Positions 1-11,800 are shown, counted from the first letter of the stretch. The stretch is 64,000 nucleotides of DNA from Tieghemiomyces parasiticus (GCA_027575765.1 JANBPT010000064.1:1-64000), one strand, 5' to 3'. The notes: generated by a model from the letters alone, not told the origin. Made by a program: numbers and translations.

Positions 1-21
1 GTCAAGTTACAGCGGCGGACT

Positions 22-1020
22 ATGTTTGGTAACCCGTACGTGCGCCTCGACAAGCGTAGCGCCTTGGACAATGTGAACGACGACATCACGCTGGACATTA
101 GCGAGTCCCGCGAGAATGAGGCCCCGGCCCCGTCCCCACGGCCCGGTCGCACCCGCTACCGTCGGATTCGACAGCTCTCGAGCCACGGGGGCAGTGGTAC
201 CTTCGCTTGGCCGATCGCCGCCACTGGCCCCATTTGTCCGCCCTTGAAATCGCCACGGCCTACCACCACGCCCGCCACCACGACTACTCTACCACTTCCA
301 ACCCTGGTGCCCACGCGACCGCCGAGTCCGCCTGACGTAATAATGGCAGGTCCGACGCCCAAGGAGCCGCTGACAAGGATAACGACGGGTCCGTCGGCCG
401 CCCCCGTCCCGATCGTCGCCACCCCGCTCACACCGGACGTGCCCACACCGCCCCGCAGCGACCCGGGATCGCCTGAGGGAGGCGACATGGACATTTTATC
501 TTCATGGAAGATGGCCATGTCGGGCACTAAGAAGGAGAACGGTACGATTGCCCCCGCTATCGCACCACCACCGCGGCCCCGTTCGACTTCTCCGAGCCGC
601 GTAACCGATGGTCCTGAGCCACAGACCTTCCAGCGGAGCTCCTCCGCGCGGGTAGAAATGGCTCGACCAACCGCTGCAGCTGTCTCGGCCAGTAAGGGCT
701 TCGCCCACCCTACCCCATCCAGCGCTCCACTACCACCAGGCCCCACCGCATCCACCGGCCCTTCCCCGGCATCCTCTGCTGCTGTGATTCGCGAAAACGT
801 TAACGAGTTTAAAAACCAGCTCCTCCGGCAACTGAAGCTCGACCCGAAACACTACAATGAACGCGCCGTGCTTCAGCAGCTTAGCCGGATGGAGGCCAGC
901 CCGTCTTTTAGTTCCACTCAAAAGCTGACCATCGTAAACTCGTGTGTCATTGTGGCCCGCGGGCTCCGGCGGCGGGCCGTCGTGGAGAAACTGGAACGGA
1001 TCCGGCGCGCCATTTCCTAG
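22..1020 (+). CDS. Unrecognised Pro/Ser/Thr-rich protein, possibly 5'-truncated by the window edge
   Basis: I do not recognise this protein. The frame is open from base 1, so the ATG at 22 may be internal and the gene may start outside the window. As drawn it has 332 residues. Residues 1 to about 255 are low complexity, rich in proline, serine and threonine with scattered basic residues, and are probably disordered. The last 75 residues change character: they are helical-looking and leucine/arginine-rich, with an FKNQLLRQLKL segment and an arginine-rich end (GLRRRAVVEKLERIRRAI). This tail is the most likely folded domain; a helical-bundle interaction domain is a guess only. The stop is followed by AT-rich DNA with AATAAA-like runs near 1397-1410. 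High GC at third positions supports real coding. Confidence 0.6.
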   Translation: MFGNPYVRLDKRSALDNVNDDITLDISESRENEAPAPSPRPGRTRYRRIRQLSSHGGSGTFAWPIAATGPICPPLKSPRPTTTPATTTTLPLPTLVPTRPPSPPDVIMAGPTPKEPLTRITTGPSAAPVPIVATPLTPDVPTPPRSDPGSPEGGDMDILSSWKMAMSGTKKENGTIAPAIAPPPRPRSTSPSRVTDGPEPQTFQRSSSARVEMARPTAAAVSASKGFAHPTPSSAPLPPGPTASTGPSPASSAAVIRENVNEFKNQLLRQLKLDPKHYNERAVLQQLSRMEASPSFSSTQKLTIVNSCVIVARGLRRRAVVEKLERIRRAIS

Positions 1021-1808
1021 ACCAATACATATTTTTTTGGGAGCCCCGGATGTACATGTCGCGCCGGACCCTTTGGCATCTTGCTCTCCTCTCTCCTTAA
1101 CGCACCCAAACTTTCCACCTCTTTATTGCGCGACCCGCCCTCCTTTAGGAGGACATGTATCCCCTACCTAAGTCCCCTGTGTATTTTTTTCATTACCCCC
1201 CATCCTCGCTTCTCCTTAATTTGCACACAACCAATTTATTATTATACATGTTTTGGCCACTCTGATTGTGTCTCCCTTGAGTGCCGTAGAGATGTCATTT
1301 GTCAATTTGGATTTAATATAATGTATGAAATGGGTTTCCAGTGCGTTAATGTGGCGGATTGTGACTCGCCCCTTAGATACACCCCGCCACTCGCTCTAAT
1401 AATAATAAAATAAGCAACTTGGCAATTAACGGATTGACGCCATCGGCGCCCCCTTTATCGCCTCTAAATCGAAGGGTTCTCTTTGTAGGCATTTTTTTCT
1501 ATGTATTTATTTCGACTTAGGCTATGCGAGAGAACGACAATAACACGAGTTGGAGATATGTAATGGCGATACAGGGGGCCACAGGAGTGTCTAGACAAAC
1601 CTTTGGGGGGAGGTCTTTTTGGGAAAGGCTGCTTTAAAATATTGGATTTTGGGTATACTGGTTAACTTTGAGCGAAGCACAGGCACGGCAGGGCATCAGA
1701 GTTGCGGCTGTTTTTAAGAAATAATAATAAGTTGACAGGGAGAGGTGAGAGGATGGAGGCTCCCCCCCCCGGGTGGGGGAGGGGGCTTCCTATTTTGTTC
1801 TGGCTCGT
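1021..1808. other. Convergent intergenic region
   Basis: This AT-richer stretch lies between the 3' ends of two convergent genes. It holds an AATAATAATAAAATAA run near 1397-1412 that could serve as a poly(A) signal for the plus-strand gene, and a C-rich then G-rich tract at about 1761-1790. I see no gene in it. Confidence 0.5.
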
Positions 1809-3326
1809 TTAGCGACCGCTGATTTTCCGTAGTGTCCACTGCAGACCCATCATCAGGGTCATACCGATACCGAACACGCCGGCGGCGCGGGCAGCCGACG
1901 GGTTCCGCTTCCACAGCAGAGCGGAGAGGAGGCTACCGAGGGCACCCAAGATCCATCCGTGCTGAATGATTCGATGCGGGCAGAAGGGGGACACGGTACC
2001 ATCTCGGGACGACGAGCGGCGGCCACAACCGCGGCGGCGGCGGGGGTTGGAATCGGCGGCACCGTCATTGTTTTGGATATCATCATCGTTGTATTCTTCC
2101 GAGTCGGAAGGGGCGGTGATGATCTCAAACTCTTCGACAATCTCCGTGACCGTCTCATGGATGGCGTTGGCGGCCTGGGAGGCGGCCTTCTGGGCGGACG
2201 CAGTGGCCTGGGCTGCGGTTTGCTTAGCCGTGTGGGCAGCCTGGGCAGCCGACTGTTGGACGGAAGTGGCGGCGTTGGTGGCAGTTTGTTTAGCTTGGTG
2301 GGCAGTGGACCGCACCGATTCGGCGGCGTTATTAAGTACGGGCTCAGCCTTGGAGGCCACCTTCGCTTTAACTTCGTCGGTGAGCGGCTTGGCCTTAGCC
2401 TCAAGAGTATCTTTAGCGGCCGCCGCGGTCTCTTCGGTGTCTAGCTTGAGTTCGTTGGCCTTGGCGGCAGCGGCCTCGACTACGGGCTTGGTCTGACGTT
2501 TCACCTCTTCGACAGCATCTTCAGTCCGGGGGGTGGGCTGCTGCTGATGGCGGTGGTCGTCAGCCGGGCGGGCCTGGCTCGACACGGGTGGCTTGGCCGA
2601 AACGCTCGAGTCGGCCGGAGTAGTAGTGCTAGTGGGTACATCCTCCTCAGTCTTGGCCTCGGCCTTGGCTACTGCCTCGGGATCCTTGGTCACGTCGGCG
2701 AACGAAGGCATGGCCCCGGCTTCGATATCGTCCACGTCTGTGATGGTAGTCTTGAGGGCCTCCGCGCCCGGAGCGGCGGGCTCTGAAGGGGCTTCACCTT
2801 CGCTCTCCTCCCGGGCCACCTCAGCAAAGGACACGGGGAAGTCGACCGGCTCGGGCAGGTCTTTAGGATCAACGGCGGGCACGATGGGCGAAACATTTTC
2901 CGGGTTGGGGAAGTCGGCGGCTCCCTCGTCATGGTTGACCTCTACGGGGGGGAACTCCTCAGGGTTGTCCAGGTCAACAACGGGCGCGTCGTTGTTGCCC
3001 TTGGTCTCACCGGTGGACGACGATTCTTGGGCGGCTGCTTCAGCAAAAGACTTGGGCGGCTCAGTGCAGTCATCCTGGTGCTTAGGGTTCACAGGCGGGA
3101 TAATGTCTTGCTGGATACCTTCGGTGTCGGCACTGACTGACAGGTCGGGAAAGGCGTTCGTGTCGTCAAGCTCCGGGGTACTGGACCCAGATTCCGAGCG
3201 TTCGGTGGTGCTAGGGCTGCGCTTGCTCTTGCCGTTCTTCTTCTTCAGCTTGGCGGGGCCAACAGCATTAGGGTCCAGGGTGGCGGCGGCGGCCATTTTG
3301 GCGTGACGTTTACTAAGCGGAGGCAT
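1809..3326 (-). CDS. Acidic Ala-rich protein with 11-residue amphipathic repeats and a C-terminal membrane segment
   Basis: An unrecognised 505-residue protein. Residues 1-45 are basic and Ser/Lys-rich. Residues 45-260 are acidic and low complexity, with three copies of a short motif (SFAEAAAQE, SFAEVAREE, SFADVTKDP). Residues of about 320-395 form an Ala/Gln/Thr-rich helix with roughly 11-residue spacing (units such as AKQTATNAATS, AKQTAAQATAS, AQKAASQAANA). This resembles the amphipathic 11-mers of LEA, perilipin and synuclein proteins. An acidic stretch and an arginine-rich patch follow. The last 50 residues hold two short hydrophobic segments (ILGALGSLLSALLW and AGVFGIGMTLMMGLQW) and end KISGR. 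I infer a tail-anchored or hairpin-anchored protein on an internal membrane or lipid droplet. The start has a second Met ten codons on. The upstream DNA is pyrimidine-rich on the sense strand, as for other genes here. Confidence 0.7.
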   Translation of the reverse strand: MPPLSKRHAKMAAAATLDPNAVGPAKLKKKNGKSKRSPSTTERSESGSSTPELDDTNAFPDLSVSADTEGIQQDIIPPVNPKHQDDCTEPPKSFAEAAAQESSSTGETKGNNDAPVVDLDNPEEFPPVEVNHDEGAADFPNPENVSPIVPAVDPKDLPEPVDFPVSFAEVAREESEGEAPSEPAAPGAEALKTTITDVDDIEAGAMPSFADVTKDPEAVAKAEAKTEEDVPTSTTTPADSSVSAKPPVSSQARPADDHRHQQQPTPRTEDAVEEVKRQTKPVVEAAAAKANELKLDTEETAAAAKDTLEAKAKPLTDEVKAKVASKAEPVLNNAAESVRSTAHQAKQTATNAATSVQQSAAQAAHTAKQTAAQATASAQKAASQAANAIHETVTEIVEEFEIITAPSDSEEYNDDDIQNNDGAADSNPRRRRGCGRRSSSRDGTVSPFCPHRIIQHGWILGALGSLLSALLWKRNPSAARAAGVFGIGMTLMMGLQWTLRKISGR

Positions 3327-5421
3327 GGTTAGAAAAGATAGGTGCGGGGAGGGTAGGGTGAAGGGGGAGGAATGTGGGCCAGGTAATGGGTGGAAACAGT
3401 AATAGACAGGGGTCGCGGGTTAGAATTGTATACACGAGAGACGCAAGCGGGTGGAAAATAGGAACGATCAAAGTTGTGGAGGTGACGAATCAACAGGATC
3501 TAAGGACCAGAGGGTCTTGAAGGGTAAAGGCGGTGGCAACACGGTGGGCAAGTATGTCCGGGTCGTCAAAGGGCGGGAAGTGTAAATCGCCGTGTGGCAG
3601 GTGAAGACGACAGGGGAGGGCGGTGGGATAGAAAGCAGGGGAAGAAGAGTTGGCGAGCTGGGCAAGTGAAGAGGTGGAAGGCGATCTGGGGTGTAAACAG
3701 CGCCAGTGGTGACGAGTGTGTCGTACAGAGCGGAGGTGATGGGGGGAGGAGCGATTGAATAGGTCAGAGGCAAGGGAAAAACGCCGCCATAGGGCAAAGG
3801 GTATAACGAGTAGATCAAAATTAGGGGGGGGGAGGATGACGAAATGAAAGAGGGGTCTACGCCCGCCATCATCGGCCTGGGTGAAAGTAAGAACTATGCC
3901 TGAAGGGACTGGTTGCCGTGCTAGGTTGACTTAATCGGTCACCGGGCTTGCTGCCGTGGTAGAGCTCCCGGTCATGGGTCCCCGCTGCTATGTTGGTGCC
4001 ATTGAAGAGAGCCACTCGCTTACCTATATCAATAAAAACAATGGGGCGGGGTCACTGGGGGGTTCAGAGGACCGGAGGGCTGAAGAGGGGGAGGCCGGGA
4101 TTACCCAGTGCGAGAACGTTCAGTTGGTGGTGGTGGTAGGGGGGGTCAGTGTCTCCGAGAGGTACAAAGCACGTAGCAGAGAAAGGGGCGTTGTGGTAGG
4201 CTAAGAGAGCAGTCACGAGAGAACCAACGCTACACCGCGTGGATGTATTATACAAAGGGAGCAGGCGGAGAGGGAAAGGGAAGTGGAGCAGTTACGACAG
4301 GGAAGGAAAGGAAAAGGTATGTGGTAGAGGGTTCATCAGCGGGTCAATGTGCCGCCACCTGGCAAGCCCTTTATATGCTACGGCGCAGTCTGTTCCCGTG
4401 CTTGCAGCAACGGTGGTGATAGGGTGGGGGTTGGGCATGTGGAGGGCGGGTTAGGAGCGAGGCGCAACGGGCGGGAGGGGGGGACAAGAAACTCTTGCTG
4501 GTGTCAACAGCCTCCCGCATACACCGTAGATGTAAGTCCTAAGGGCCGAGGGAGGGTGGTGGCGACGTCATTGCAGCTTTTCTGGGGGGAGGCGCATGGA
4601 GGTTAGCCATGCCCTTCTGGGGATACCTCGGCTCTCTATGCACATCAAGGGAAGAGGGCGTAATCCTTCTCCCCCCCAATCACCACGAGCCCTAGCGGTG
4701 AAGGTCCTCTGTAGGTTCTGTGCTCTTATCCCCCGCTGTGCAAGCAAGTGACGACACCCCCCCCCCACTGTTTCCTGCCTCACGTTCCGCATAATCAAGT
4801 TCAGCCGGGCGGACCCATAATCAGCACCCATTTCGTGGCGGTAGGCATCCTTGCCCTACTGCGTCAGGACAACTTACCCTCGTCTTTCCTACCTCGTCAC
4901 CTCTGCCACGTATCCCCCGATACCACCAAATTAGGTCAAACGAGCACAACCAGCCCCCGGGTGACGTAATCAAACTCGGAAGTCCAGTGACTATCTCCAC
5001 AGGAACATTAGTTACCGCCCAACGAGATAAGACTCATTTCAAAGTGCAGCGCCGCCTCAACTCCCATCACTGCCCCCTCCACAGGCCAGGGGAGAGGCTA
5101 GCTCCTGCTCGATAGCCCGGGTGCCGATTTGGTTACTTCATGTTTTGCACCCCCCTCTAGATATGATATATATATATATATGCTGGTTTATGGTGCGGAT
5201 AGGAGTTGGACTAGCAGCCAAACGATTGATAAAGGAGGGTAAACCACCCCTTCACAGTAGGATGAGTGAAATGCGGATGGGTCTAAAGGCGACTTTGACT
5301 ATGCTACTCGATTAGGGGGAGGGGAGGGGAAGTTAATGCGGTATGGAACGAAATAGTAAAGACAAAATAAAATAAAAGGTCAGGCTCCCTCCCCCCCACT
5401 TCTTCCTGGACACTCTCCCCC
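3327..5421. other. Intergenic region, purine-rich on the plus strand
   Basis: This is a gap between two minus-strand genes. About 3330-4520 is strongly G/A-rich on plus, that is C/T-rich on the sense strand of the downstream minus-strand gene, as expected for its leader and promoter. From 4520 to 5421 composition is mixed, with C runs (4757-4765) and an (AT)n run at about 5164-5181. The open frames here are short, with no recognisable motifs, and I call no gene. Confidence 0.4.
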
Positions 5422-8400
5422 CTAGTTCAGGGCTTGGAGAGTGGCGTGGACCTTGGCCTGCTGAGCCGGTTTAAGCTGCTCGCTAGCGTTGGCGGCCACC
5501 TGCTGCAGGATGTTCTTGAGCTGGGCGAGGTGGGGCTGGACGGCGGGGTTACCGTCAGCAACCAGACCACACAGGAGGTCGTACACAGGCACGTTCTCCT
5601 CGTAATCGTTGCGGAGAGGGAGGTGGCGGATCATACTGGCCACCATCTGCGGCAGTGGCACGGCCGGACTGCCGTTCCCGATGGACCGCAGGGCAATCCG
5701 GGCCAGGGCGCCGATGGCGTTATCGAGCAGGTTCTTGGTAGTGGTCGGGTTCGCCTCGGCGTGGGCGTAGACCGTCTCCAGGGCGTTGAGCACCTCCGGG
5801 TACTGCGCGGTGAGGTCGGTCGGCGTGTAGTAGATGAGGACCCCCATTCCGAACGTGGCATTGCTCCGCACTTCGGCATCAGGGTCCGTGGTCAGGGCCC
5901 GCAGGAACAGAGCGTACAGCTGCTCCGTGAGCGGGGCCACGCCCTCCTTCAGACCCGACACGGCCTCACCCAGGCAGCCCACGGCCATGGACCGCTCCCC
6001 CTCGTCGTGCTGCGCGTCAGCATATCCGGTGATGAAGGGCACAAACACCGCAAAATAGCTGGCGAAGGCCGGGCCCAGCGCCAGGCACAGAGCGGATACC
6101 ACGTCGGCGGCTCCACCCGTCAGTAGCGCGTCACGCTTCTCCTGGCCTTCCTCGTCCAGGGCATTATCCTCGTCCGCATCGTCCTCCTGGCAGGGCGCCT
6201 TCTTCTGGAGGAGCTCGCCCAGCTCATTGCACAGCTGGGTCAGGTTGGCCTCGGTATCGACCGCCGCCACCTCACTGGGCGGCGCCTCGGCAGAGACCGG
6301 GCCCGTAGCCTTGGGGTTGTACACCAGGAGGGCCGGGCCCATGGCCTTCAGGGCCTGCGACAGCTCGGCGAGGATCTGAATCACCACGCTGACCTCCACC
6401 TCCTCAGACCACAACGTCATGACGGCCGGCATAATGGTGCGGATCAACATGGCCAGGTGCGGATCGACCGCGTACTGGAGGGGCAGGCCGGCGGTCCAGA
6501 CCGGTTCCGGGGCGCCCGCCGTGGTGAGGCGATGGTACGTGACCAGGAATTTGAAGAGGGCGCCCACCACGGCCGTGCGCACATTGTCGGCGTCGTGTTC
6601 GGCCAGACGGACCAGCTCGTTGACGGTCTCGAGGGTGTACGGCAGGAAGGCGCGGCCGGTGTGGTCAAACAGCTCACCAAGTACGTCGGCGGCCACCTCC
6701 TTCTCGTCAGCCACGGCGGTGTTGACCTGTAGAAGGTCGTCGACCGACTCAATCTCCTCGTCTTCGCTGCCAGCCTCCAGGTCCTCCTCCTGGTTGCTGG
6801 GGTCCATCTCAATTTGGGCGGCAGCGGCAGCCAGGGCCGGGGTGGTATGGCAGTTGGTCAGGTTGTTGGGGTCGGCAAGCTGCACCCCTTCGTCTACGCG
6901 GCAGCTGGCCAGGAGCGGTGGCACGACGTGTTCCAGGTAGGGCGCAAAGTCTTCGCCAAACACGCGGCTGATGGTTCCGAAGAAGAGAAAGGTGCAGTCG
7001 CGCAGGCGACCCGAGGGCAGGGTCAGGCCTTCAAAGGCCAAGCGCATGAAGGTGTCGAGGTGCGGGGCGAAGGTCTCCTTGCCGACGGTATCGGCCAGGA
7101 CCCCCACGGTATCGATGGCGATGCCACGCAGCGAGTAGTCGTCGTCGGCGGTGGACAGGCCAAAGAGGGCGTGGACACGACGGATCATGTCGTCAAAGTA
7201 GGGCCGGAAGGCCTCGCCACCGGCGGCGTGGGCGGCGCTACCCAGGGCGGCGGTCACAGTGATCTTGACCTTGACCTCCGGGGTAGCCAAGAGGTGGGTC
7301 AGGGCCTGCATGAGGTCGGCCAGGTAGGGCAGAACGTCGGACCCCATACCCTCGAGAATGGCATCCAGGGCGTTGCACGCAAACTTGATCACGTCCGGGT
7401 GCGGGTCGCGCATGAGCTGGAAGATGAGTGGGAGCAGACGGGCGTGCTGCGCGGCGATCTCTTCGTCAAAGTGCTCGGCAAAAGCGCCAAGGGCCATACA
7501 GGCCGCGCGGCGCACCACAAACGTGGGGTCCTTGAGCCCGGCTTCCACTAATTCAATCAGGGCCGGAACCTTGCTGGCAATCAGGTCGGTGGACCATTCG
7601 ATGGTCACGGCGAACCCCATCATAGCCGCCCGGCGGAAGGCAGGAGAGGGGTTGCTCATGTACTGCAAGACGAGGCCCAGGGTAGGCGGGAACACCACCG
7701 AGGGGGACAGGTGCGAGCTCAGGGCGCTGAGGGTGCTCAGAGCGGTCTTGTGGGCCAAGTCGGCGTCAAGGTCGTCATCTTCCTCGGCATCCTCATCGTC
7801 GTCGTCGTCACCTTGGGCGCCGGGGCCCTCGGCGATGATGGGGAACAGCTGCTGAATGATCCCGTCGACGAGCTTCAATTTCTGCAACTTGTTGCGCTTG
7901 AACATAGCCGACATGGACACGAAGGACATGGCCATCCCGCGCACCGAGTCCGGGTAGGCGGCATTACCAGCCACGGTCATGAAAAAGCGGATCAGCTCGG
8001 CAAAATGCTGGCTCAAGAGCGGGGTCTCGAGGACCAGCAGCGAATCAAACACGTCGAACCCATGACCCACGCCTTCCTCGTCGCCGTGGGCGATGCCATC
8101 CTCAATCACGTTGACCATGGCCGGTACCAAGGACCGAAAGGTCTGGACGTCGTGGGCATTTTCGGGCTCCAGGAACTCGGCTACCTTACCCAGGGCACGC
8201 AGGGTGTGCACCCGCACGGCCCGGGACTCCGGATCACGAATCGACTGGCCAAACAGGTTGAAGAGGTCAGGCAGGAACTGGCGCGGCGTGGCGGCCCCAG
8301 CAGCCGGCGAAGCGGAGGCGGCGGCCAGGTCGCCGTCGGTAATTACCTCAAACAAGGTGTAGAGCACGTACACCCCCGTCTCGCGGCGGTTCGGATCGGC

Positions 8401-8817
8401 GTTGGTGCTGAGCTCAAACAGGAACGGCAGTAGCTCGGGCCACTGCTGCTCTGGGAGGGCGATTTCGGCCACTGCCGAGATCACCTGGGCCAGGGAGTGG
8501 CGCACGGTGGTATCCGGGTCGGCCACCACCTGCGTAAGAAGGCGCTGCTGGATCGCCTGCTGGGTCTCTGCCGGCAGCCGGGCCCAGAACGTGGACACCC
8601 GCTTGCGCAGCTCCACGGCCGCCAGCTGGCGCATCACGGGGCGAGACCCACCGTCGCCTGAGGCGAGGGCGATCTGGGCCAGGGCGGGTACACACTCGGG
8701 CAGGTTGTAAAAGTTTTTGCGGAGATTGACCGTGATTTCTCGGATCTCCTGCGTATCGTTGCTCCCCAAGTAGCGCTCTAGGGATTCGAGGAGCTTGCCA
8801 AGGAACTGCGAGTCCAT
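5422..8817 (-). CDS. KAP123: Importin-4 / Kap123 family karyopherin
   Basis: A nuclear transport receptor that, in yeast, imports ribosomal proteins and histones H3/H4 in a RanGTP-dependent way. The single-exon frame encodes 1131 residues, close to the 1080-1115 usual for Kap123/importin-4. The N terminus (FLGKLLESLERYLGSNDTQ, then an arginine-rich RQLAAVELRKRV block) is the importin-beta N-terminal helix pair of this family. HEAT-like repeats cover nearly the whole length. Two acidic loops are visible, one near residues 335-350 (runs of Asp/Glu) and one near 670 (EEDLEAGSEDEEIESVDD). Acidic loops are typical of importin-beta proteins and help cargo or Ran handling. The start Met lies in the expected position for the family. 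Function follows from homology and is strongly supported. Confidence 0.93.
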   Translation of the reverse strand: MDSQFLGKLLESLERYLGSNDTQEIREITVNLRKNFYNLPECVPALAQIALASGDGGSRPVMRQLAAVELRKRVSTFWARLPAETQQAIQQRLLTQVVADPDTTVRHSLAQVISAVAEIALPEQQWPELLPFLFELSTNADPNRRETGVYVLYTLFEVITDGDLAAASASPAAGAATPRQFLPDLFNLFGQSIRDPESRAVRVHTLRALGKVAEFLEPENAHDVQTFRSLVPAMVNVIEDGIAHGDEEGVGHGFDVFDSLLVLETPLLSQHFAELIRFFMTVAGNAAYPDSVRGMAMSFVSMSAMFKRNKLQKLKLVDGIIQQLFPIIAEGPGAQGDDDDDEDAEEDDDLDADLAHKTALSTLSALSSHLSPSVVFPPTLGLVLQYMSNPSPAFRRAAMMGFAVTIEWSTDLIASKVPALIELVEAGLKDPTFVVRRAACMALGAFAEHFDEEIAAQHARLLPLIFQLMRDPHPDVIKFACNALDAILEGMGSDVLPYLADLMQALTHLLATPEVKVKITVTAALGSAAHAAGGEAFRPYFDDMIRRVHALFGLSTADDDYSLRGIAIDTVGVLADTVGKETFAPHLDTFMRLAFEGLTLPSGRLRDCTFLFFGTISRVFGEDFAPYLEHVVPPLLASCRVDEGVQLADPNNLTNCHTTPALAAAAAQIEMDPSNQEEDLEAGSEDEEIESVDDLLQVNTAVADEKEVAADVLGELFDHTGRAFLPYTLETVNELVRLAEHDADNVRTAVVGALFKFLVTYHRLTTAGAPEPVWTAGLPLQYAVDPHLAMLIRTIMPAVMTLWSEEVEVSVVIQILAELSQALKAMGPALLVYNPKATGPVSAEAPPSEVAAVDTEANLTQLCNELGELLQKKAPCQEDDADEDNALDEEGQEKRDALLTGGAADVVSALCLALGPAFASYFAVFVPFITGYADAQHDEGERSMAVGCLGEAVSGLKEGVAPLTEQLYALFLRALTTDPDAEVRSNATFGMGVLIYYTPTDLTAQYPEVLNALETVYAHAEANPTTTKNLLDNAIGALARIALRSIGNGSPAVPLPQMVASMIRHLPLRNDYEENVPVYDLLCGLVADGNPAVQPHLAQLKNILQQVAANASEQLKPAQQAKVHATLQALN

Positions 8818-11800
8818 GATGATTAGAGGAAAGGGTGAAGGGTCAGGCGCAGACGGTGTGCTGGGAGGTAAGAAGGACCGCTCTAGTGGTGGGCCGGTGG
8901 GTCAATGAAGTAGCGTATGCGAATGCAGTTATGAGGGCGGCCAGAGGAGGGGGGGCGCGGTGGAAGGTGCAATACCGAAGAGTTGAAAGAAAAAAAAAAG
9001 GTGATGTGTAAAAAGATAACCAAAGTGGCTAGCGAACGAACGACGACTATGGTGACGGTTAGGGGGGAAGGCAAGGGTCGAGGAGTGCGCGGCTAGTAGC
9101 AACCTACAGCGGTCCCGGGCAACCAGGGGGTGCCAAACGCAACGAGCGGAGCCCTAAACAGCAGCCTAGTAAAAAAAAATATTCTAAAAGGGGCCCGCCA
9201 GGTGACCGCTGAGGGAAGAGAGGTCAGGCGAAATTTTGGCCCACTGGCAAATGGGAGGGGACTGTGGATCTGTGTGTGGTTAAGGGAGAGCGTATGAAGC
9301 AAGCGCGAGTGTGTGGGAGTAAAAAAGAAAAGAAAAAAAAACAGTGGGTGAGCGTATCAGGAGAGGAGAAAAAAAAAGGCAACAATGTGTCAACACTGTA
9401 AACATTTATGTACTTCTGACATCCGGCGAGGGTCTGGGGAACTTAAACTGGGACGGGCGGACTTGATAAGCTAGGAAAGCGGGGCAGGGTCAAAGTGACT
9501 CACGCAGCACCATGAAACTGTCAGAGAGTGGGGAACATTGTAAACTACACGGGTGTCACAGAGGTCCATGCAGGCTTGAATCCTATAAACATTGGCGTTG
9601 AGAGACTCAACTGCGTTGCCTTGGGCCATTTATCGTGCCGAGTTCTATGGCCACCTACGCCGGTGGGGATCCATATCCACCTGCTTTCGAAGGCAACCTA
9701 GCTGGCCATGTCTGATCAGTGCGGTAGGGATTACCAGCCGCGCAGGAGTCTTTTGGTGCATCCAGGCGGCCAGCACCCCCCCCCACCATCCTATGCAGTC
9801 CAATGCCGGTGCCTTGTGTGCCGCCCATCACACGCAGTCACCGTTGAAACACACTGAGGTAGCCTGAGTGTAGAAAACTAGCGTGTGTGTGGGTAAGGGC
9901 CAGCCGGTAGCAAGTACCGGCCGTTGAGGCTAACGTGGTAGAGCACCAAATGGGCCAAGACGCCATGCCACACGTTTTCCTCACGAAGAGAGCTGGGTCA
10001 CCGAAGTACACCTTGAGCCCCTAAGTTACTGAACATAGCCTGGGACATACCAACGAGGCTCATCTTCATCGGCCGTCTGGCTGACAGTTCAGCCTTGCCA
10101 CGACCTACACTCCGCGATATTCTAAATATATGAACTGCACACCCTTGGTAAGGCTCGATACGACAGGATACAGTTCTGACGAACGGTTTGATTAGGGGTG
10201 GTAACCGATCAACTACGTTGAAAATAAAGAAACTGAAGGCGGACTCGCTTGGGGCAAGGAAAGATGTCAGGCTGTGTCAGCCAGTCCAGTACAGGAATCA
10301 GATCTGTAGGATACGGCCTAAGGGAGGTAAGGTATTATGAATAGGCTGAACACGGGTGTCAAAGGGAGCCTCTCGGAAGTTACTTTACCGTTTTATTTGC
10401 CAACGGTAACCGCGCCAAGGGTCGAAGTTCTGGTTAGTTCTTTCTACAACTTTAGAGCAACAGCGTTGCGATGAAGGGCTATTATTTTTTCCACCATTGT
10501 GAGCTAATTGTGATTCTAACAAATGGTATGAACACACGATGCAAGAATGGTGGAGATATTAGTTAATAGGTTAGCGGGGACGGCGTAGAGGGCGATTAAC
10601 ATGCTGAGCTGCATCCCGACACTTTCCATGGCGAGAGCCTGGCTAAACACTTTTCCCTAGCCTAATAATCATCATTGTGACGCCCCTAAGTCGCCACTTT
10701 TACTCACAAAACGACCACACCTTAGCGACTGCCTATGCTTGTCCTTTTCACCTTCCGTATTTCTATGCTTGCATTCTCCGCGCAACCACAATCGTAGACA
10801 CACGTGACTACGCGTCTCCTACCAGCACCGAAATCAACCAGCCCGCAGTCTAAGAGGTTAGGCTGTATCAACCAGAGGGCCCCCAGCCCTTCAATATACA
10901 TATTTTTTATATCCACCTTGTCACCTTACTACGCTTGAAGTTACCTGCTTGACAGTGCGTAGCACTCGCCAGCCCGTGGGTCCTTTCCATTACCCGCTCA
11001 ATCCGCTTCGTCCCTATCCACTAATCCATTGGTGTCCACCGGTTTATCGACACCGTTGTCAACGTAGCCCGCCAGGCTACCACATTCGCTAGTAGAGAGA
11101 CTCTTGTCCCTATTGAGGTCGAACGAGCGAAAGTGGAGTTCGACCTATTTGAAGGGCGTTGTGATCCTTAAGTTGCATGATTACGGCAAAGCTCCCTAGC
11201 ACCCTGCCTTGCTTGTTGCTTAAGCACCGATCAAGGACTCAAGCGGCCTGCATTCTATTCTTACCCCCTTCCCTTCTTGCTCAAGGTTCTCGATTTGATG
11301 CTTTAGGGGCCGTCAAACGGGAAGGCCGTGCTAATGAACAGCAGATGCAGGCTTTTTACAACTAACAGGAAGAAGACGATGAGCCTCCTAGATTAAGTAA
11401 GTAGTGATGCCTGTCGGTGGAGGAGTAGAGCAGGAGTAACAAAGGGTGAGGTAGTTGACTAGGTACCCCAGGTTGGCGTGGAATTATAATATGTCTGGGG
11501 TTTTACTGAGCAGGGGTGGCGGAAAGTGTAGACATTAGTTGGTTTTGGAAAGGAGGAGTTTGTCCAGCTAGTCCGATAGTTTAGGGTCAATTTCATTCGA
11601 CTCTCGGCCACCGATTCCAAGTTCCAGATCTGCATTATATCGCTACAAATCTTACTACCCGATAATTTAGTAGCATAAACATTCTCACCTGTGATAGTGC
11701 CACAGAAGCGGGTAGGTTAGACCTCGAGCCGCGTAAAGGCTGAGTGGGGCACATACGATAGTATAGGGATTTACTTGTTTGACCAGGCTATAGTGTGGAG

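Noticed and set aside
156..755. A 199-codon minus-strand frame opposite the first gene
   Set aside because: It is an antisense shadow of GC-rich coding DNA, Gly/Val-rich with no motifs. Similar antisense frames occur opposite importin-4, eIF3b, TOF1 and others.
7780..7812. Asp/Glu repeat in importin-4 as a possible repeat expansion
   Set aside because: Acidic loops at this position are a normal feature of importin-beta proteins.
9930..10030. A tRNA-like A box (TGGTAGAGCA) near 9938
   Set aside because: No matching B box or acceptor stem could be found nearby, so it is not a tRNA.
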